Positions 53,217 to 62,023 of a stretch of 64,000 nt of DNA are shown here, piece by piece. Location of the stretch: contig CAKZYA010000062.1 of the NCBI GenBank assembly GCA_937883755.1, positions 226,192-290,191 on the forward strand, written 5' to 3'. The stretch is from an uncultured Flammeovirgaceae bacterium (GTDB lineage Bacteria > Bacteroidota > Bacteroidia > Cytophagales > Cyclobacteriaceae). The position numbers and the translations under genes were made by a program. The notes beneath the pieces were generated by a model. That model saw only the letters and a list, made by a program, of their open reading frames with translations, made no database searches and was not told the DNA's origin. The first letter of the stretch is position 1; every line of letters starts with the position of its first letter.

Positions 53217-54244
53217 GGTGTGTTTCCTAAGGTTCGTTGAAAAAATCGCTGCAGATCCGAAGAGTTGGGTTGAGCTGTCCGGTCTTGCTGCTGTATCAGA
53301 ACGTGATCGTTCTCTTTTGTAAATTGATACGAAAAAATATAGTCCCGTGTTAAATCAAACCATCCCGTAATGATTCCGAAGCGCAAATCATTGAACTGCG
53401 CTCCTTTATCATGGGGGCGTAAGGCGTAAAATCCTTCCGTAAAATTGATAAGACCCGCTACTTTTTCCTGAGTTTCTAAATCTTCAGTGTAAGCTTGCAG
53501 TAGCTCCGCTTGTTGCGGAATAGTTTTAAGCTGCAACGCACGATCCGAATCAAATAACGAATAATAACCAACTTGGTACTGATCCTCTTGCTTCACGATT
53601 ACTGACCACAGTACATTATTGAAAAAAGTAGGGCTAGTCAGAAATTTCCCATGAGATATTGACTGTGTTGCCAAGTTTTCTTGTACCACCTGCCGCACAT
53701 GTAGTTTGATAAACACCGTAATTGCCAAATAAGCCGTACTCAGTATCAGTGCCCAGCGATTTACTTGCTTTCGGTGTGGCGATTTTCGGGCGAAGAATAG
53801 TACGATAAGCGTACCGATAAGTAGTGGTAATGTGTACAGCGGGTCGATAATAAAAATAGTACGCCAGGCTATCCGCACATCACTAAATGGGAAGAAGAGC
53901 ATGGTACCGTAATTGGTAAATGCGTCTAGTAACGGATGTGTAATCAGGGCGAAGAAGAATAGCCAAAACCAATCTCGCCAAGTAGCTTCTGTTTGGCTGC
54001 GATGCAATCGCCAAACCGCATACCCTAGCAGCGGGGCTAACAATGTAAGAGTAAATAGCGAGTGCGAAAATGTACGATGCGCTAATACTCCCTCCACATC
54101 AGATAGAAAAGGGTTGAGCAGTACGTCCAGATCAGGGATAGTTCCACCGATAGCACCCCACACTACCGCCCGGTTTCCTACTTTACGCCCCAGCACTGCT
54201 TCGCCTACCGAAGCCCCCAGTACTACTTGCGTTAAGGAATCCAT
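53213..54244 (-). CDS. Membrane-bound metal-dependent hydrolase (YdjM/DUF457-like)
   Basis: A 343-residue protein with about four to five membrane helices in residues 75-190. The N-terminal MDSLTQVVLGASVGEAVLG, GTIPDLDVLLNPF and HRTFSHSLFTL carry the Asp/His metal-binding residues of the YdjM family, with THPLLDAFTNYGT further on. YdjM is a LexA-controlled inner-membrane protein in E. coli, and members are thought to be phospholipase-C-like. It overlaps the next gene by four bases and follows the thioredoxin-like gene by three. Confidence 0.87.
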   Translation of the reverse strand: MDSLTQVVLGASVGEAVLGRKVGNRAVVWGAIGGTIPDLDVLLNPFLSDVEGVLAHRTFSHSLFTLTLLAPLLGYAVWRLHRSQTEATWRDWFWLFFFALITHPLLDAFTNYGTMLFFPFSDVRIAWRTIFIIDPLYTLPLLIGTLIVLFFARKSPHRKQVNRWALILSTAYLAITVFIKLHVRQVVQENLATQSISHGKFLTSPTFFNNVLWSVIVKQEDQYQVGYYSLFDSDRALQLKTIPQQAELLQAYTEDLETQEKVAGLINFTEGFYALRPHDKGAQFNDLRFGIITGWFDLTRDYIFSYQFTKENDHVLIQQQDRTAQPNSSDLQRFFQRTLGNTP

Positions 54245-54247
54245 GGA

Positions 54248-54877
54248 CTAGTGTTTGGCTGCTTTTAGCCAGTTAGCAATTTCTTGAGTTAGTTCTTGCT
54301 GAGTTGATTTAGTTCGGTCGCGGGCGTACCAGAGTTGTAACTGTTCTGACCACTCCGAGTAATGGTCACGAAACTTCTCTCCGTAGCGTTGCCTAAACTC
54401 GTCAAATAGCTGCTGAGACGGTTCGGGTCGAGGTCCCCAAGTTCCTAGCGTTTCTAGTTTATCATTAAGACAGATAAGCTTGGGGATGGATCGACCACCA
54501 TTAGTCAGGTAAGCATCCATTACTTCGAGATGCTCGTCTCGTAGCAGTAGGTAAAGCTGAATGTGGGGAGAGCTTTCAGCAATCTGAGCCATCACTGGAA
54601 CAGTTTGAGCTGCGTCGCCACACCAGCCTTCAGTTAGTACTACCCAAACCCAGGATTGATTGACTTTTTCTAGTTCGGCAACTAGTTCGGGTTGTAGTTT
54701 TAACGTCTTATCTACCCGACGCATTCGGTGGACATTGAGCTTAGTGTACTCGATATAGGATGCACTTTGATTTGACCCCGTGGTTTTATCTTGGGCAAGC
54801 AGGTTGTCAATTAATTCTCGATACGCAGCGTAAGACAGTCCCGCTTCTAAATGACTTTGGTTAATTACGTTTGGCAT
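54248..54877 (-). CDS. Thioredoxin-fold protein with a single active-site Cys
   Basis: A 209-residue cytoplasmic thioredoxin-fold protein started at the ATG at 54877; the longer frame would overlap the preceding gene. The active-site region is VVLTEGWCGDAAQTVPVMAQIAE near residue 92, where the second Cys of the CxxC pair is replaced by Ala. A cis-Pro follows in SIPKLICLND. Such proteins are common in Firmicutes and Bacteroidota and may act in bacillithiol- or monothiol-type chemistry (inference). It lies in the operon between the YkvA-like and YdjM-like genes. Confidence 0.85.
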   Translation of the reverse strand: MPNVINQSHLEAGLSYAAYRELIDNLLAQDKTTGSNQSASYIEYTKLNVHRMRRVDKTLKLQPELVAELEKVNQSWVWVVLTEGWCGDAAQTVPVMAQIAESSPHIQLYLLLRDEHLEVMDAYLTNGGRSIPKLICLNDKLETLGTWGPRPEPSQQLFDEFRQRYGEKFRDHYSEWSEQLQLWYARDRTKSTQQELTQEIANWLKAAKH

Positions 54878-54884
54878 GTTTTGC

Positions 54885-55313
54885 TTAACGGACGGGTTCA
54901 GCGTAGGTTTCTTCCCATTCCTGAAACTTTTCAACATCGCCCCGCACCGAGTTTACAATCCAGAGTAGAACAGAAATATCATCCATAAAGCCGAGCACCG
55001 GAATAAAATCAGGAACCAGATCAAGCGGCGATACGAAGTAGATAATTCCTGCGGTTACTAATAGTAGGCTCTTCCAAGGCGTACGCCGATAGTTGCCAGC
55101 CTGATATGAGCGTAGCATCCTGACGAAGGTATTTGCTTGATTTTTCAGCGTTTGCATACCTTCGGTATCGTTACGCAGATCACGTAACTTATCCACTGCA
55201 GCAGCAACTAAACTACGTAGGCGTTTGGGGTCTTCCAAAATGCCCTTCGCCCGATGCTTTGCTTTCTTAAAATACTTATTGTTGGTAGTATACGATTGAT
55301 CAAAAAGTGCCAT
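54885..55313 (-). CDS. YkvA-family (DUF1232) membrane protein
   Basis: A 142-residue protein with one or two hydrophobic segments. Residues 75-115 hold the DUF1232 signature WKSLLLVTAGIIYFVSPLDLVPDFIPVLGFMDDISVLLWI, with the conserved DLVPD and GFMDD motifs. The family is widespread and uncharacterised. It is probably the first gene of the dtd operon. The preceding 186 bases contain imperfect inverted AGTGTTA/TAACACT-type repeats that could include its promoter. Confidence 0.88.
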   Translation of the reverse strand: MALFDQSYTTNNKYFKKAKHRAKGILEDPKRLRSLVAAAVDKLRDLRNDTEGMQTLKNQANTFVRMLRSYQAGNYRRTPWKSLLLVTAGIIYFVSPLDLVPDFIPVLGFMDDISVLLWIVNSVRGDVEKFQEWEETYAEPVR

Positions 55314-55499
55314 AACATAAATGTGTTAGAGTGTTCTGGTGTTAATACGTTATAGTGCAATAGTGTTATGGGGTTACAGTTTCAAGTTTAGGCACGAAAA
55401 TAGTTCGTTCGCTCAATCCATAATACTATAACACCTAAACACTTAGAACCACTGAATATACTGAAAGTTGGATAAAGAACGAATCTCTGTCCGAATCAT

Positions 55500-56027
55500 C
55501 TAAAATAACTCCCTTACCTCTCGTTTTATCTCAACCAATGCCTGGACAATCGGACTTATCTCCCGTTGCGCCTGAATCTCTAGAGCCTTCTTGGCTAGAT
55601 CTAACGAGCGGGCTTCCGGATGAAGCGCATCAGCAGCTTGGTTAACCGTAGCGATGATATCTTCTACCGCTTGCGTGGTTAGCTGCCATACTTGATCACC
55701 CACATAGATTTGCTGCGATAAATTATGGTTATACTCCTCCCGTACGCTAGTAGTTAGCACATGCTGAAATTCTTTGGCTGAGTAGCTACTGTCATTTAAT
55801 CGTAAAATAAGATTGTTAGGCGAAATACGCTCCAGCAACATACTTAGTCGCTCGTAGGCTTGTAGGCGAATAGGTAGCATAGTCTCTACTCCTTTTGCCT
55901 TGAGACTGTTCATTTGCTCCGCTATCTCTTTGTTGAGAAAGGACTTCACTGTGATATACATAGCGTACAAAACCGCTGCTGCCGGAAGCAAAATTTTTAT
56001 AAACTCAATAATTACCGATTCGTTCAT
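55500..56027 (-). CDS. Single-pass membrane protein of unknown function
   Basis: A 175-residue protein with one N-terminal helix (FIKILLPAAAVLYAMYITV, residues 9-27) and a long helical cytoplasmic part. Visible blocks are IRLQAYERLSMLLERISPNNLILRLND near residue 53 and EEYNHNLSQQIYVGDQVWQLTTQAVEDII near residue 98. The protein is typical of Bacteroidota and has no known function. It is divergent from the IscA-like gene and preceded by a 113-base gap. Confidence 0.8.
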   Translation of the reverse strand: MNESVIIEFIKILLPAAAVLYAMYITVKSFLNKEIAEQMNSLKAKGVETMLPIRLQAYERLSMLLERISPNNLILRLNDSSYSAKEFQHVLTTSVREEYNHNLSQQIYVGDQVWQLTTQAVEDIIATVNQAADALHPEARSLDLAKKALEIQAQREISPIVQALVEIKREVRELF

Positions 56028-56140
56028 ACATTTGTATCGTGAAGTGGTTTGAGTAAAAGTAGCTTTTCTATCGCATACATGGCAAGCACTCTCGCCCGCA
56101 TGTACAGGTTTTTATCTTTTTACACTAATTTTTATTCGTT

Positions 56141-56428
56141 ATGATGCCAGTTTCGCTATCGAAAAGGGCGCTGGAGGAGGTAAAAGACACACTGACTCAC
56201 AAAAATATCCCACCGGGTTATGGCCTTCGGGTAGGTATAAAGGGAGCCGGTTGCGCTGGAGTATCATACGTTTTAGGCTTTGATCTGAAATCAGAGAAGG
56301 ACGTGGAGTATGACTTAGATGGAGTTCCAGTGTACGTAGCCAAAAAGGATGTGATGTATTTACTAGGAGTACAGGTAGATTTTTACGAAGGGAACGACGC
56401 TCGAGGCTTTACTTTTGTGAAACCATAA
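56141..56428 (+). CDS. HesB/IscA-like protein lacking the C-terminal Cys pair
   Basis: A 95-residue HesB/IscA-fold protein: SLSKRALEEVKDTLTHK near the start, then GLRVGIKGAGCAGVSYVLGFD with the first conserved Cys near residue 38, and LDGVPVYVAKKDVMYLLGVQVDFYEG. The usual C-terminal CGCG motif that binds iron or a 2Fe-2S cluster is replaced by NDARGFTFVKP. It may therefore be a degenerate or partner-dependent carrier. It is not next to isc or suf genes. Confidence 0.88.
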   Translation: MMPVSLSKRALEEVKDTLTHKNIPPGYGLRVGIKGAGCAGVSYVLGFDLKSEKDVEYDLDGVPVYVAKKDVMYLLGVQVDFYEGNDARGFTFVKP

Positions 56429-56537
56429 ATCTAAATCAGGATCAGGATTTACAGAATTCTGCTGGATGAATAGGATTTGACTTCATACTCTGAAAAACTA
56501 GTGTGAGCTTAAAACGCATACAGAAACCTTCATAACA

Positions 56538-56954
56538 ATGGGCTACCCTCAAAACATAAAAGTCACAGTAGATGCAGTGGTTTTCACTAGCGATCATAAA
56601 GAAGTGCTACTAATTCAGCGCAAGAATGATCCTTTTCGGGAGCAGTGGGCACTACCGGGTGGATTTGTAGAAGATGATGAGGATCTAGACACCGCTGTCG
56701 CCCGCGAACTAGAGGAAGAAACCGGAGTAGCCACCAATGGCTTTCGCCAGATTCATGCTTTTGGTAAACCTGATCGCGACCCACGCGGACGGGCTATCTC
56801 AGTGGCGTATTATGTAGTAGTCAATAAAGTAGATTTTCAACCTAAAGCGGCCACTGATGCCCAAGCAGTACGCTGGTTTTCTTTAAATGACTTACCTAAA
56901 CTAGCTTTTGACCACACCGAAATTCTAGCTTGTGCTCAGAAAGCTTTGCTTTAG
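56538..56954 (+). CDS. Nudix hydrolase
   Basis: A 138-residue Nudix protein. The Nudix box GGFVEDDEDLDTAVARELEEETGV near residues 41-64 has the required Gly, REL and EE positions. LIQRKNDPFREQWALPGG precedes it, the pattern of ADP-ribose pyrophosphatase-like members. It hydrolyses nucleoside diphosphates linked to other groups; the substrate is unknown. It is a single-gene unit, 109 bases after the IscA-like gene, ending at a terminator hairpin shared with dps. Confidence 0.9.
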   Translation: MGYPQNIKVTVDAVVFTSDHKEVLLIQRKNDPFREQWALPGGFVEDDEDLDTAVARELEEETGVATNGFRQIHAFGKPDRDPRGRAISVAYYVVVNKVDFQPKAATDAQAVRWFSLNDLPKLAFDHTEILACAQKALL

Positions 56955-56972
56955 AAGCACTATCGAATAAAA

Positions 56973-56994
56973 AAGGAGGCGAAAGTACCTCCTT
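56973..56994. terminator. Bidirectional terminator between nudix and dps genes
   Basis: AAGGAGG (56973-56979) and CCTCCTT (56988-56994) form a seven-base stem with an eight-base loop. An A-run precedes it on the left, so leftward transcripts from dps end in T. It lies between two converging genes. Confidence 0.7.
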
Positions 56995-57015
56995 CAAATA
57001 GATTTGTAACGGAAC

Positions 57016-57519
57016 CTATATCTCCTGAGCCGTCTCAAAGAGAAACCAAGTTCGCTCTTCGGTTTGATCTATGTACTCCTCCAAGATACTGGTAGTAGCC
57101 ACGTCATTTACTTCGCTGGTAATAGCGTGAGCCGCTCGCATTCGCGCTGCCATTTCCTTGTTTTCATTCATCAGATCCAGTAGCATATCTCGAGGTTTAA
57201 CAAAGTCTTGATCATCATCCTTCACTTGCTGTAATTGGGCAACGTGTCCAATTGAACGGATAGTATTGCCACCAACTTTACGTACTCGCTCAGCAAGGGG
57301 ATCAACCGTAGCTAGTATTTCGGCAGCTTGTTCGTCAAACATCAGATGGTAATCACGAAAATGGCGTCCCGCCAGATGCCAGTGATAATTTTTTGCTTTT
57401 ATGTACAACGCTAGCGCATCTGCAATAATAGGGTTGATGGCTTTGGCGATTCGCTCTCCAGCTCCATCTTCTAAATCAGTTGGCGTAGCCAGTCGCTTAT
57501 ATGGTGTAACTAAGTCCAT
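57016..57519 (-). CDS. dps: Dps-family DNA-protection ferritin
   Basis: A 167-residue four-helix-bundle ferritin-like protein. The ferroxidase site between subunits is in KNYHWHLAGRHFRDYHLMFDEQAAEI near residue 42 (His, His, Asp, Glu). The region NTIRSIGHVAQL near residue 84 matches the Dps pattern. Dps stores iron and shields DNA under oxidative stress. It has a nested palindrome just upstream and a strong hairpin downstream, so it is a single-gene unit. Confidence 0.93.
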   Translation of the reverse strand: MDLVTPYKRLATPTDLEDGAGERIAKAINPIIADALALYIKAKNYHWHLAGRHFRDYHLMFDEQAAEILATVDPLAERVRKVGGNTIRSIGHVAQLQQVKDDDQDFVKPRDMLLDLMNENKEMAARMRAAHAITSEVNDVATTSILEEYIDQTEERTWFLFETAQEI

Positions 57520-57552
57520 AATTCTTTAATTAAGACAGTTAAAAAAACGTTT

Positions 57553-57579
57553 CTAATTCTTAATTTAAGAACGAATTAG
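57553..57579. promoter_or_regulatory. Nested palindrome upstream of dps
   Basis: CTAATTC (57553-57559) and GAATTAG (57573-57579) are exact complements, and TTCTTAA-T-TTAAGAA (57557-57571) lies inside. The site is 34 bases before the dps start. It suggests binding of a dimeric regulator, such as a peroxide or iron sensor; the identity is inferred. Confidence 0.45.
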
Positions 57580-57642
57580 TCAATGTAGTGTTTACACTTT
57601 CCAGCAATTTATAATTGATATAAATTATTGACAGTCAGAAAT

Positions 57643-58506
57643 TTAATAGGAATGAGCCATATCGGTAGGGGTCACGATAATGTAGTCGGCTATACCCTGT
57701 TTTTCTTCCTCTAAACTATTCAATGTAGCCTGTTCTACGCAGGAAACAGTCTTTATATTTAGATCAGATGAGCGCTGCTTGAGGTACCAGTAAACTCCTT
57801 CAAAATTATCGCTGTGGTAAGAACCATTTAGGTGCAGAAATATTCCTGCATTGGGCAGGTTTTGCTGGATAAAGTGCGCCATGGTAGCATCTTTAATTAC
57901 CTGAGCTTGCACCATTTTTTCACCACTCATTCCGCTATGGGTATGCTCCCCCATCATATCCAGCATATTCTGGTAGCTCGGTAGGGAAGTATCAATGATA
58001 ACAGGAAGTGGGGCTACCCACCGTTTAGCCTGAGTACCTAAGCTATTCAAGCGTTCTATACCTTCCCGGGAAACTAAGCTAGCGTAGCGACGGGGAATAT
58101 TGGTAGCAATCACAGCTATACTATTCTTTTTGGCAAAGTCTACGACAGGAGCGTAGTCGGTAGCGTAATTGTTCCAAAGCTTGGCTTCTTGAGAAAAATG
58201 CCTTTCTTCAATTGTCCCGTTTATATATTCCTCTATCAACAACTGATTATCTGCTTCCAGCATTTCTAACCCTACTACTAGACTACTATCTCGAGCGTAT
58301 AAATCCTTTGCTACTTGTAGTTCCAGCCAGTGCACCAGCGCATTATTGTGAATCTCGCCAAATAGCACTATATCAGCTTGGCTTAATTCGTGAAGCATAC
58401 TATCGTAAGCAACTTCTACTCCGCCTTGGTCAAAAATTCGGTAAGCAGGTTTATTTACCATCCCAACATAAGTAAGTAGAATGATACCAAATATCCAGTT
58501 CATCAT
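57643..58506 (-). CDS. ChaN-family iron-regulated protein
   Basis: A 287-residue exported protein started at the ATG at 58506, which opens a hydrophobic signal region (NWIFGIILLTYVGMV). It carries the ChaN pattern: DIVLFGEIHNNALVHWLELQV near residue 45, SLVVGLEMLEADNQ, VVDFAKKNSIAVIATNIPRRYASLV and GIFLHLNGSYHSDNFEGVYWYL near residue 245. ChaN-type proteins bind haem or help iron uptake at the envelope. It overlaps folB by four bases, so the two are co-translated. Confidence 0.88.
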   Translation of the reverse strand: MMNWIFGIILLTYVGMVNKPAYRIFDQGGVEVAYDSMLHELSQADIVLFGEIHNNALVHWLELQVAKDLYARDSSLVVGLEMLEADNQLLIEEYINGTIEERHFSQEAKLWNNYATDYAPVVDFAKKNSIAVIATNIPRRYASLVSREGIERLNSLGTQAKRWVAPLPVIIDTSLPSYQNMLDMMGEHTHSGMSGEKMVQAQVIKDATMAHFIQQNLPNAGIFLHLNGSYHSDNFEGVYWYLKQRSSDLNIKTVSCVEQATLNSLEEEKQGIADYIIVTPTDMAHSY

Positions 58507-58862
58507 TTTCGTTCTTCCCGCAAAGTGACACAAGCCCGACGGCACACTCCTCCCAATGGTGGATTAAATTTAGAGACCTGAACCTCTACTGCTTTTACCT
58601 GGGGAAACTGCTGAAGTACCCGCTGGTTAATTCGGTGGGCAATATGCTCTAGTAGCTTGGCAGGCTGCTCCATTTCCTCTTTTACAGTTTGGTACAGCTT
58701 AGCGTAATCAATCGTCTCTCTGAGCTTATCGTGAATGGCGGCACTCATTACATCAGCTTCCACAATTACGTCTACATTATATCTGTTTCCTGTCTTTCGC
58801 TCTTCTTTATGATAGCCATGGTACGCAAAAAACTCCAACCCCTCTAGCAGTATCTTCGCCAT
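58503..58862 (-). CDS. folB: Dihydroneopterin aldolase
   Basis: A 119-residue FolB of the folate pathway, converting 7,8-dihydroneopterin to 6-hydroxymethyl-7,8-dihydropterin and glycolaldehyde. LEGLEFFAYHGYHKEERKTGNRYNVDVIVEADV carries the conserved Tyr-His-Gly and Glu, and VEVQVSKFNPPLGG holds the conserved Lys and Asn-Pro-Pro. Its end overlaps the ChaN-like gene by four bases, and it follows the DivIVA-domain gene by eleven. Confidence 0.95.
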   Translation of the reverse strand: MAKILLEGLEFFAYHGYHKEERKTGNRYNVDVIVEADVMSAAIHDKLRETIDYAKLYQTVKEEMEQPAKLLEHIAHRINQRVLQQFPQVKAVEVQVSKFNPPLGGVCRRACVTLREERK

Positions 58863-58873
58863 AAGTTTAGTAA

Positions 58874-59698
58874 TCAGTCAATTTCGTCAAAAAAAGATTT
58901 TTTCTTAGCCGTTGGCTCTTTTGAGCTAGCTTCGGCTTCTGACTCTGGGGTTTCGTCAACTTCATTTAACTGCTCCGTTTCAGCTTCAGCATTGTGTAAG
59001 GGCGGGTTTCCATTCTTAGGTTCAGGTGGGGAAATGGACTGATCTTCAGTATTCAGTGGCTCTGGTTCTGGTGGTGAAACTTCCGACAGCTTTTGCTCAA
59101 ACTCATTGGTTTGCTGAGAAACATAATCATTATATTCTTCGCGAACTGTCGTTGCTTCTGGGGCACTTTTTTGTAGCGACGAACGGCGTTCGCGGGCGCG
59201 TTCAGCTGCTTGTAAGGCTTTCTGAGCAGCATTCTCTAATTGGAAGAGCAGATCATCGTATTGCCCCTCAGCTTGCTGGTAGCTCTGCTTAAGCTCCTGA
59301 ATGCGGGTTTCCATCTCATCGATCATATTTTTAGCCTTACCCTTCGCCTGATCTAAGATCTGCTGCCCTCTCGATTTAGATTCGTTAATAATTTCTTCGC
59401 CTTTAAGCTCGGCTTCTCGAACCTTTAGCTCGGCACTTTTATTAGCCTGCTCTACCAAATTAGCTCCAGTATCTTCTGCCGTTTTCAGGGTTTTATATAG
59501 TGAGCTTTCTACTTCGCGCAGCTTTTCTACCTCCTTTTGCGAAGCATCTAAGCGGTAGCGCATCTCGCGATTTTCTTCCAGGATACGTTCCCATTCCTGC
59601 GACATGGTTTGCAGAAAAGCATTTACTTCATCTTTATCGTAACCGCGAAAGTTGCGCTCAAACTCTTTTTGTCTTATTTCAGCGGGAGTAATTTTCAT
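58874..59698 (-). CDS. DivIVA-domain cell-division-type protein
   Basis: A 274-residue protein started at the ATG at 59698, giving MKITPAEIRQKEFERNFRGYDKDEVNAFL, the DivIVA N-terminal membrane-sensing domain. A long coiled coil spans residues 30-180. The C-terminus is rich in Pro and Glu and ends KKSFFDEID, suggesting a flexible protein-binding tail. DivIVA-domain proteins mark curved membranes and recruit division or growth factors. It precedes folB on the same strand. Confidence 0.88.
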   Translation of the reverse strand: MKITPAEIRQKEFERNFRGYDKDEVNAFLQTMSQEWERILEENREMRYRLDASQKEVEKLREVESSLYKTLKTAEDTGANLVEQANKSAELKVREAELKGEEIINESKSRGQQILDQAKGKAKNMIDEMETRIQELKQSYQQAEGQYDDLLFQLENAAQKALQAAERARERRSSLQKSAPEATTVREEYNDYVSQQTNEFEQKLSEVSPPEPEPLNTEDQSISPPEPKNGNPPLHNAEAETEQLNEVDETPESEAEASSKEPTAKKKSFFDEID

Positions 59699-59741
59699 AG
59701 TGTTGTAACGTGTAACGTTGTGGGTAGATTTGTTATTCTGA

Positions 59742-60668
59742 CTACCACTCCAAATTCCACACCGACAAAGTGCGGTCATCGCTAGCCGATACAATCGGCT
59801 GATCTAATCCGTTTTCGGAATAATCCAGCCAAAGCAGTCGGTTTACTGATGTTCCGTGTCCAGTATGTCTAGCTTTATCAATAACCTTCAGTAGCTGAAA
59901 ACGTTCAGCATCCCATATTTTCACCGACTTATCCATACTACAAGTAGCAAAAAATCGGCCATCTGCCCTAAAATCAATATGATTGATGGCGTACATATGG
60001 GCAACTATACTCTCGTGAAGTTCATAATTTTTTTGGGTATCCCAAATTTTCAGATGAGCATCCCGACTTCCCGACAATAGAAATCGATGGTCTGGAGTAA
60101 ATTGTAGGGTAAAAACTGAGTTCTTATGAGCGTTTATCGTTTTCTTGAGTTGGTACGATGAAAGATCAAACACTCGGATGCAATTATCACTGTAGCCTAC
60201 AATGAGTTCATTGTTTCCTAAGTGGATAGCGATACTTCGGGCTCGTTCATTAGACTCCTGTATACGATGTAAAATTGCCAGCTTCTGATAGTCTAGCACA
60301 GTAACTTGCCCGTCACTAGTAGCTACAAAAATTTTATCCCGATAGGTTGCTATATCAAAAATAGATGCCTGGGTCATTTTTAGTGACCCCAGCGACTTAT
60401 GCTGTTCTAGATCAATGATATGAATACCTTCGTAGTTTTGACCTACCAGAAGATGATTAAAGTGAGCATTAAAATGCAAAGCGTATACCGAAGCTTCTAC
60501 TTTGGCTATTACTTTCCCTTGTTCGGGCTCCTGTAGATCCCAACGGACTACCATGCCATCGCCTCCACCTGAAATAAATACTCCAGCTTCTTTTGTAGGA
60601 GCCAATGTATAAACGCAGTCCTTATGCCCCCGTAGGGTATGAATCTTTTGTACATTTGGTTGCTTCAT
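59742..60668 (-). CDS. WD40-repeat protein
   Basis: A 308-residue cytoplasmic WD40 propeller with about seven repeats. Clear repeats include IHTLRGHKDCVYTLAPT...FISGGGDGMVVRWDL, INAHKNSVFTLQFTPDHRFLLSGSRDAHLKIWDT, IVAHMYAINHIDFRADGRFFATCSMDKSVKIWDA and a closing ASDDRTLSVWNLEW. It probably scaffolds protein complexes; bacterial WD40 proteins of this length occur widely in Bacteroidota. It is divergent from the phosphopantetheinyl transferase gene with only 17 bases between, so their promoters must overlap. Confidence 0.9.
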   Translation of the reverse strand: MKQPNVQKIHTLRGHKDCVYTLAPTKEAGVFISGGGDGMVVRWDLQEPEQGKVIAKVEASVYALHFNAHFNHLLVGQNYEGIHIIDLEQHKSLGSLKMTQASIFDIATYRDKIFVATSDGQVTVLDYQKLAILHRIQESNERARSIAIHLGNNELIVGYSDNCIRVFDLSSYQLKKTINAHKNSVFTLQFTPDHRFLLSGSRDAHLKIWDTQKNYELHESIVAHMYAINHIDFRADGRFFATCSMDKSVKIWDAERFQLLKVIDKARHTGHGTSVNRLLWLDYSENGLDQPIVSASDDRTLSVWNLEW

Positions 60669-60685
60669 CGTATGTTGGTTAACCT

Positions 60686-61318
60686 ATGCCGCTAGTAAAG
60701 TTAGAAAAGATCAATCAGAATTCTTCCTGGGCACTATGGAAGATTGAAGAAACCGAAGAACAGTTGATGAAATACGTGCAGCTTCCGACTGATGATACGG
60801 GGGAATTGCATGATATTCATCATCCAGGCAAAAAACTAGAGTGGCTGTCAGGACGTGCAGCCCTCCGCGCCCTATTAAATGCAGAAAACCATACTAGATT
60901 TCGTATTAGTAAAGATGATAAGGGAAAACCCTACCTACCCGAATGGGGTTTTCATATCTCATTGGCCAATTCTTTTCCTTACGGAGTAGCTATTATTCAT
61001 CGACATCAGCCAGTCGGAATCGATATTGAAAAGCCTTCCACTAAGCTTTTACGGGTAAAGCATAAGTTTCTTAATTCATCAGAAGCTGAATATGTGCAGG
61101 ATGATTTAGAAAGGCTTTGTATTTATTGGGCTACGAAAGAGTCTCTCTACAAACTCTACGGTCGTAAACAGTTAAGTCTCAAGCAAAATATTGAAGTTAG
61201 TCCTCCAACTAATCGGCAAGTTTCGGCGTCTATATTATTAGAAAGCCGAGCGACCCAATTTCAGCTAGATACATACCACTGGGATGGATTTTGCATCGTG
61301 TATAGCTGTATTGATTAG
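60686..61318 (+). CDS. 4'-phosphopantetheinyl transferase superfamily protein
   Basis: A 210-residue Sfp-type transferase. The motifs are GVAIIHRHQPVGIDIEKP (first metal-binding Asp/Glu) near residue 106 and RLCIYWATKESLYKLYG near residue 148 with the conserved Trp-Ala-x-Lys-Glu. It transfers phosphopantetheine from CoA to acyl-carrier or peptidyl-carrier proteins. No polyketide or non-ribosomal peptide genes are in this window, so it may serve fatty acid synthesis or an unlinked cluster. Confidence 0.92.
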   Translation: MPLVKLEKINQNSSWALWKIEETEEQLMKYVQLPTDDTGELHDIHHPGKKLEWLSGRAALRALLNAENHTRFRISKDDKGKPYLPEWGFHISLANSFPYGVAIIHRHQPVGIDIEKPSTKLLRVKHKFLNSSEAEYVQDDLERLCIYWATKESLYKLYGRKQLSLKQNIEVSPPTNRQVSASILLESRATQFQLDTYHWDGFCIVYSCID

Positions 61319-61413
61319 CTATATTCTTAATTTACTCACAAACCTTACTTATATCTTACATTGTTATCTTTAAAAAGCAATATTTTTTCTATATTAGGTA
61401 TAAATATGAGGTT

Positions 61414-62016
61414 ATGCTGAAGGTTACTTACAACATATTGATTGGGGCGATAATTTGTATTCTGAGTACGTCATTCTACCCTCAGTCTGACCAAATCCAG
61501 GATTTTACCCTTCCCGACGTTGTAAGTGGTACAGATTTCTCTCTTTCCCAGTATAAGAATGCTGAGGCCGTTGTTATCATCTTTACCAGCCTATATTGTC
61601 CTTATGCTAAATTTTATGATAACCGTATTTCCAAACTAACCGATGAGTATCGGAATAACTCAAAAGTCCGATTTGTTCTAATTAACCCCAACAACCCTAA
61701 TAAGAGCCGAGCTGACGCGCTAGATAAAGTTGCTGCTTCTGCTAAAAGTCGCCGCTTGGGTGTTCCTGTTCTAATTGATCATCTGCAGCAGGTTACCGAT
61801 ATGTTAGGAGCCGAAAAAACACCCGAATCTTTCGTACTTGTCCCTCAGCAGTCAGGCTCTTTCAAAGTTGTTTATCGGGGGGCTATTGATGATAATCCTC
61901 AGGTAGCAGAAGATGTGCGGCATCACTATCTCAAATCTGTAATTAATGCTATCTCTCAGCGACAGCCGATCGTTATCGATAATACTCCAACTACAGGCTG
62001 CATGATCAAGCGATAG
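61414..62016 (+). CDS. Exported redoxin-domain protein
   Basis: A 200-residue AhpC/TSA-like thioredoxin-fold protein with a hydrophobic N-terminal signal (TYNILIGAIICILSTSFY). The active-site region VVIIFTSLYCPYAKFYD near residue 60 has one Cys in CPYAK, and TPESFVLVPQ contains the cis-Pro region. A second Cys lies in the C-terminal TTGCMIKR. This is the layout of Bacteroidota redoxin proteins of unknown partner. It converges with galU, with seven bases between stops. Confidence 0.87.
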   Translation: MLKVTYNILIGAIICILSTSFYPQSDQIQDFTLPDVVSGTDFSLSQYKNAEAVVIIFTSLYCPYAKFYDNRISKLTDEYRNNSKVRFVLINPNNPNKSRADALDKVAASAKSRRLGVPVLIDHLQQVTDMLGAEKTPESFVLVPQQSGSFKVVYRGAIDDNPQVAEDVRHHYLKSVINAISQRQPIVIDNTPTTGCMIKR

Positions 62017-62023
62017 TACACTA

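Noticed and set aside
55314..55499. AGTGTTA-type repeats as a possible CRISPR or iteron array
   Set aside because: The units are irregular and short, without constant spacing, so neither an array nor a replication origin is supported.
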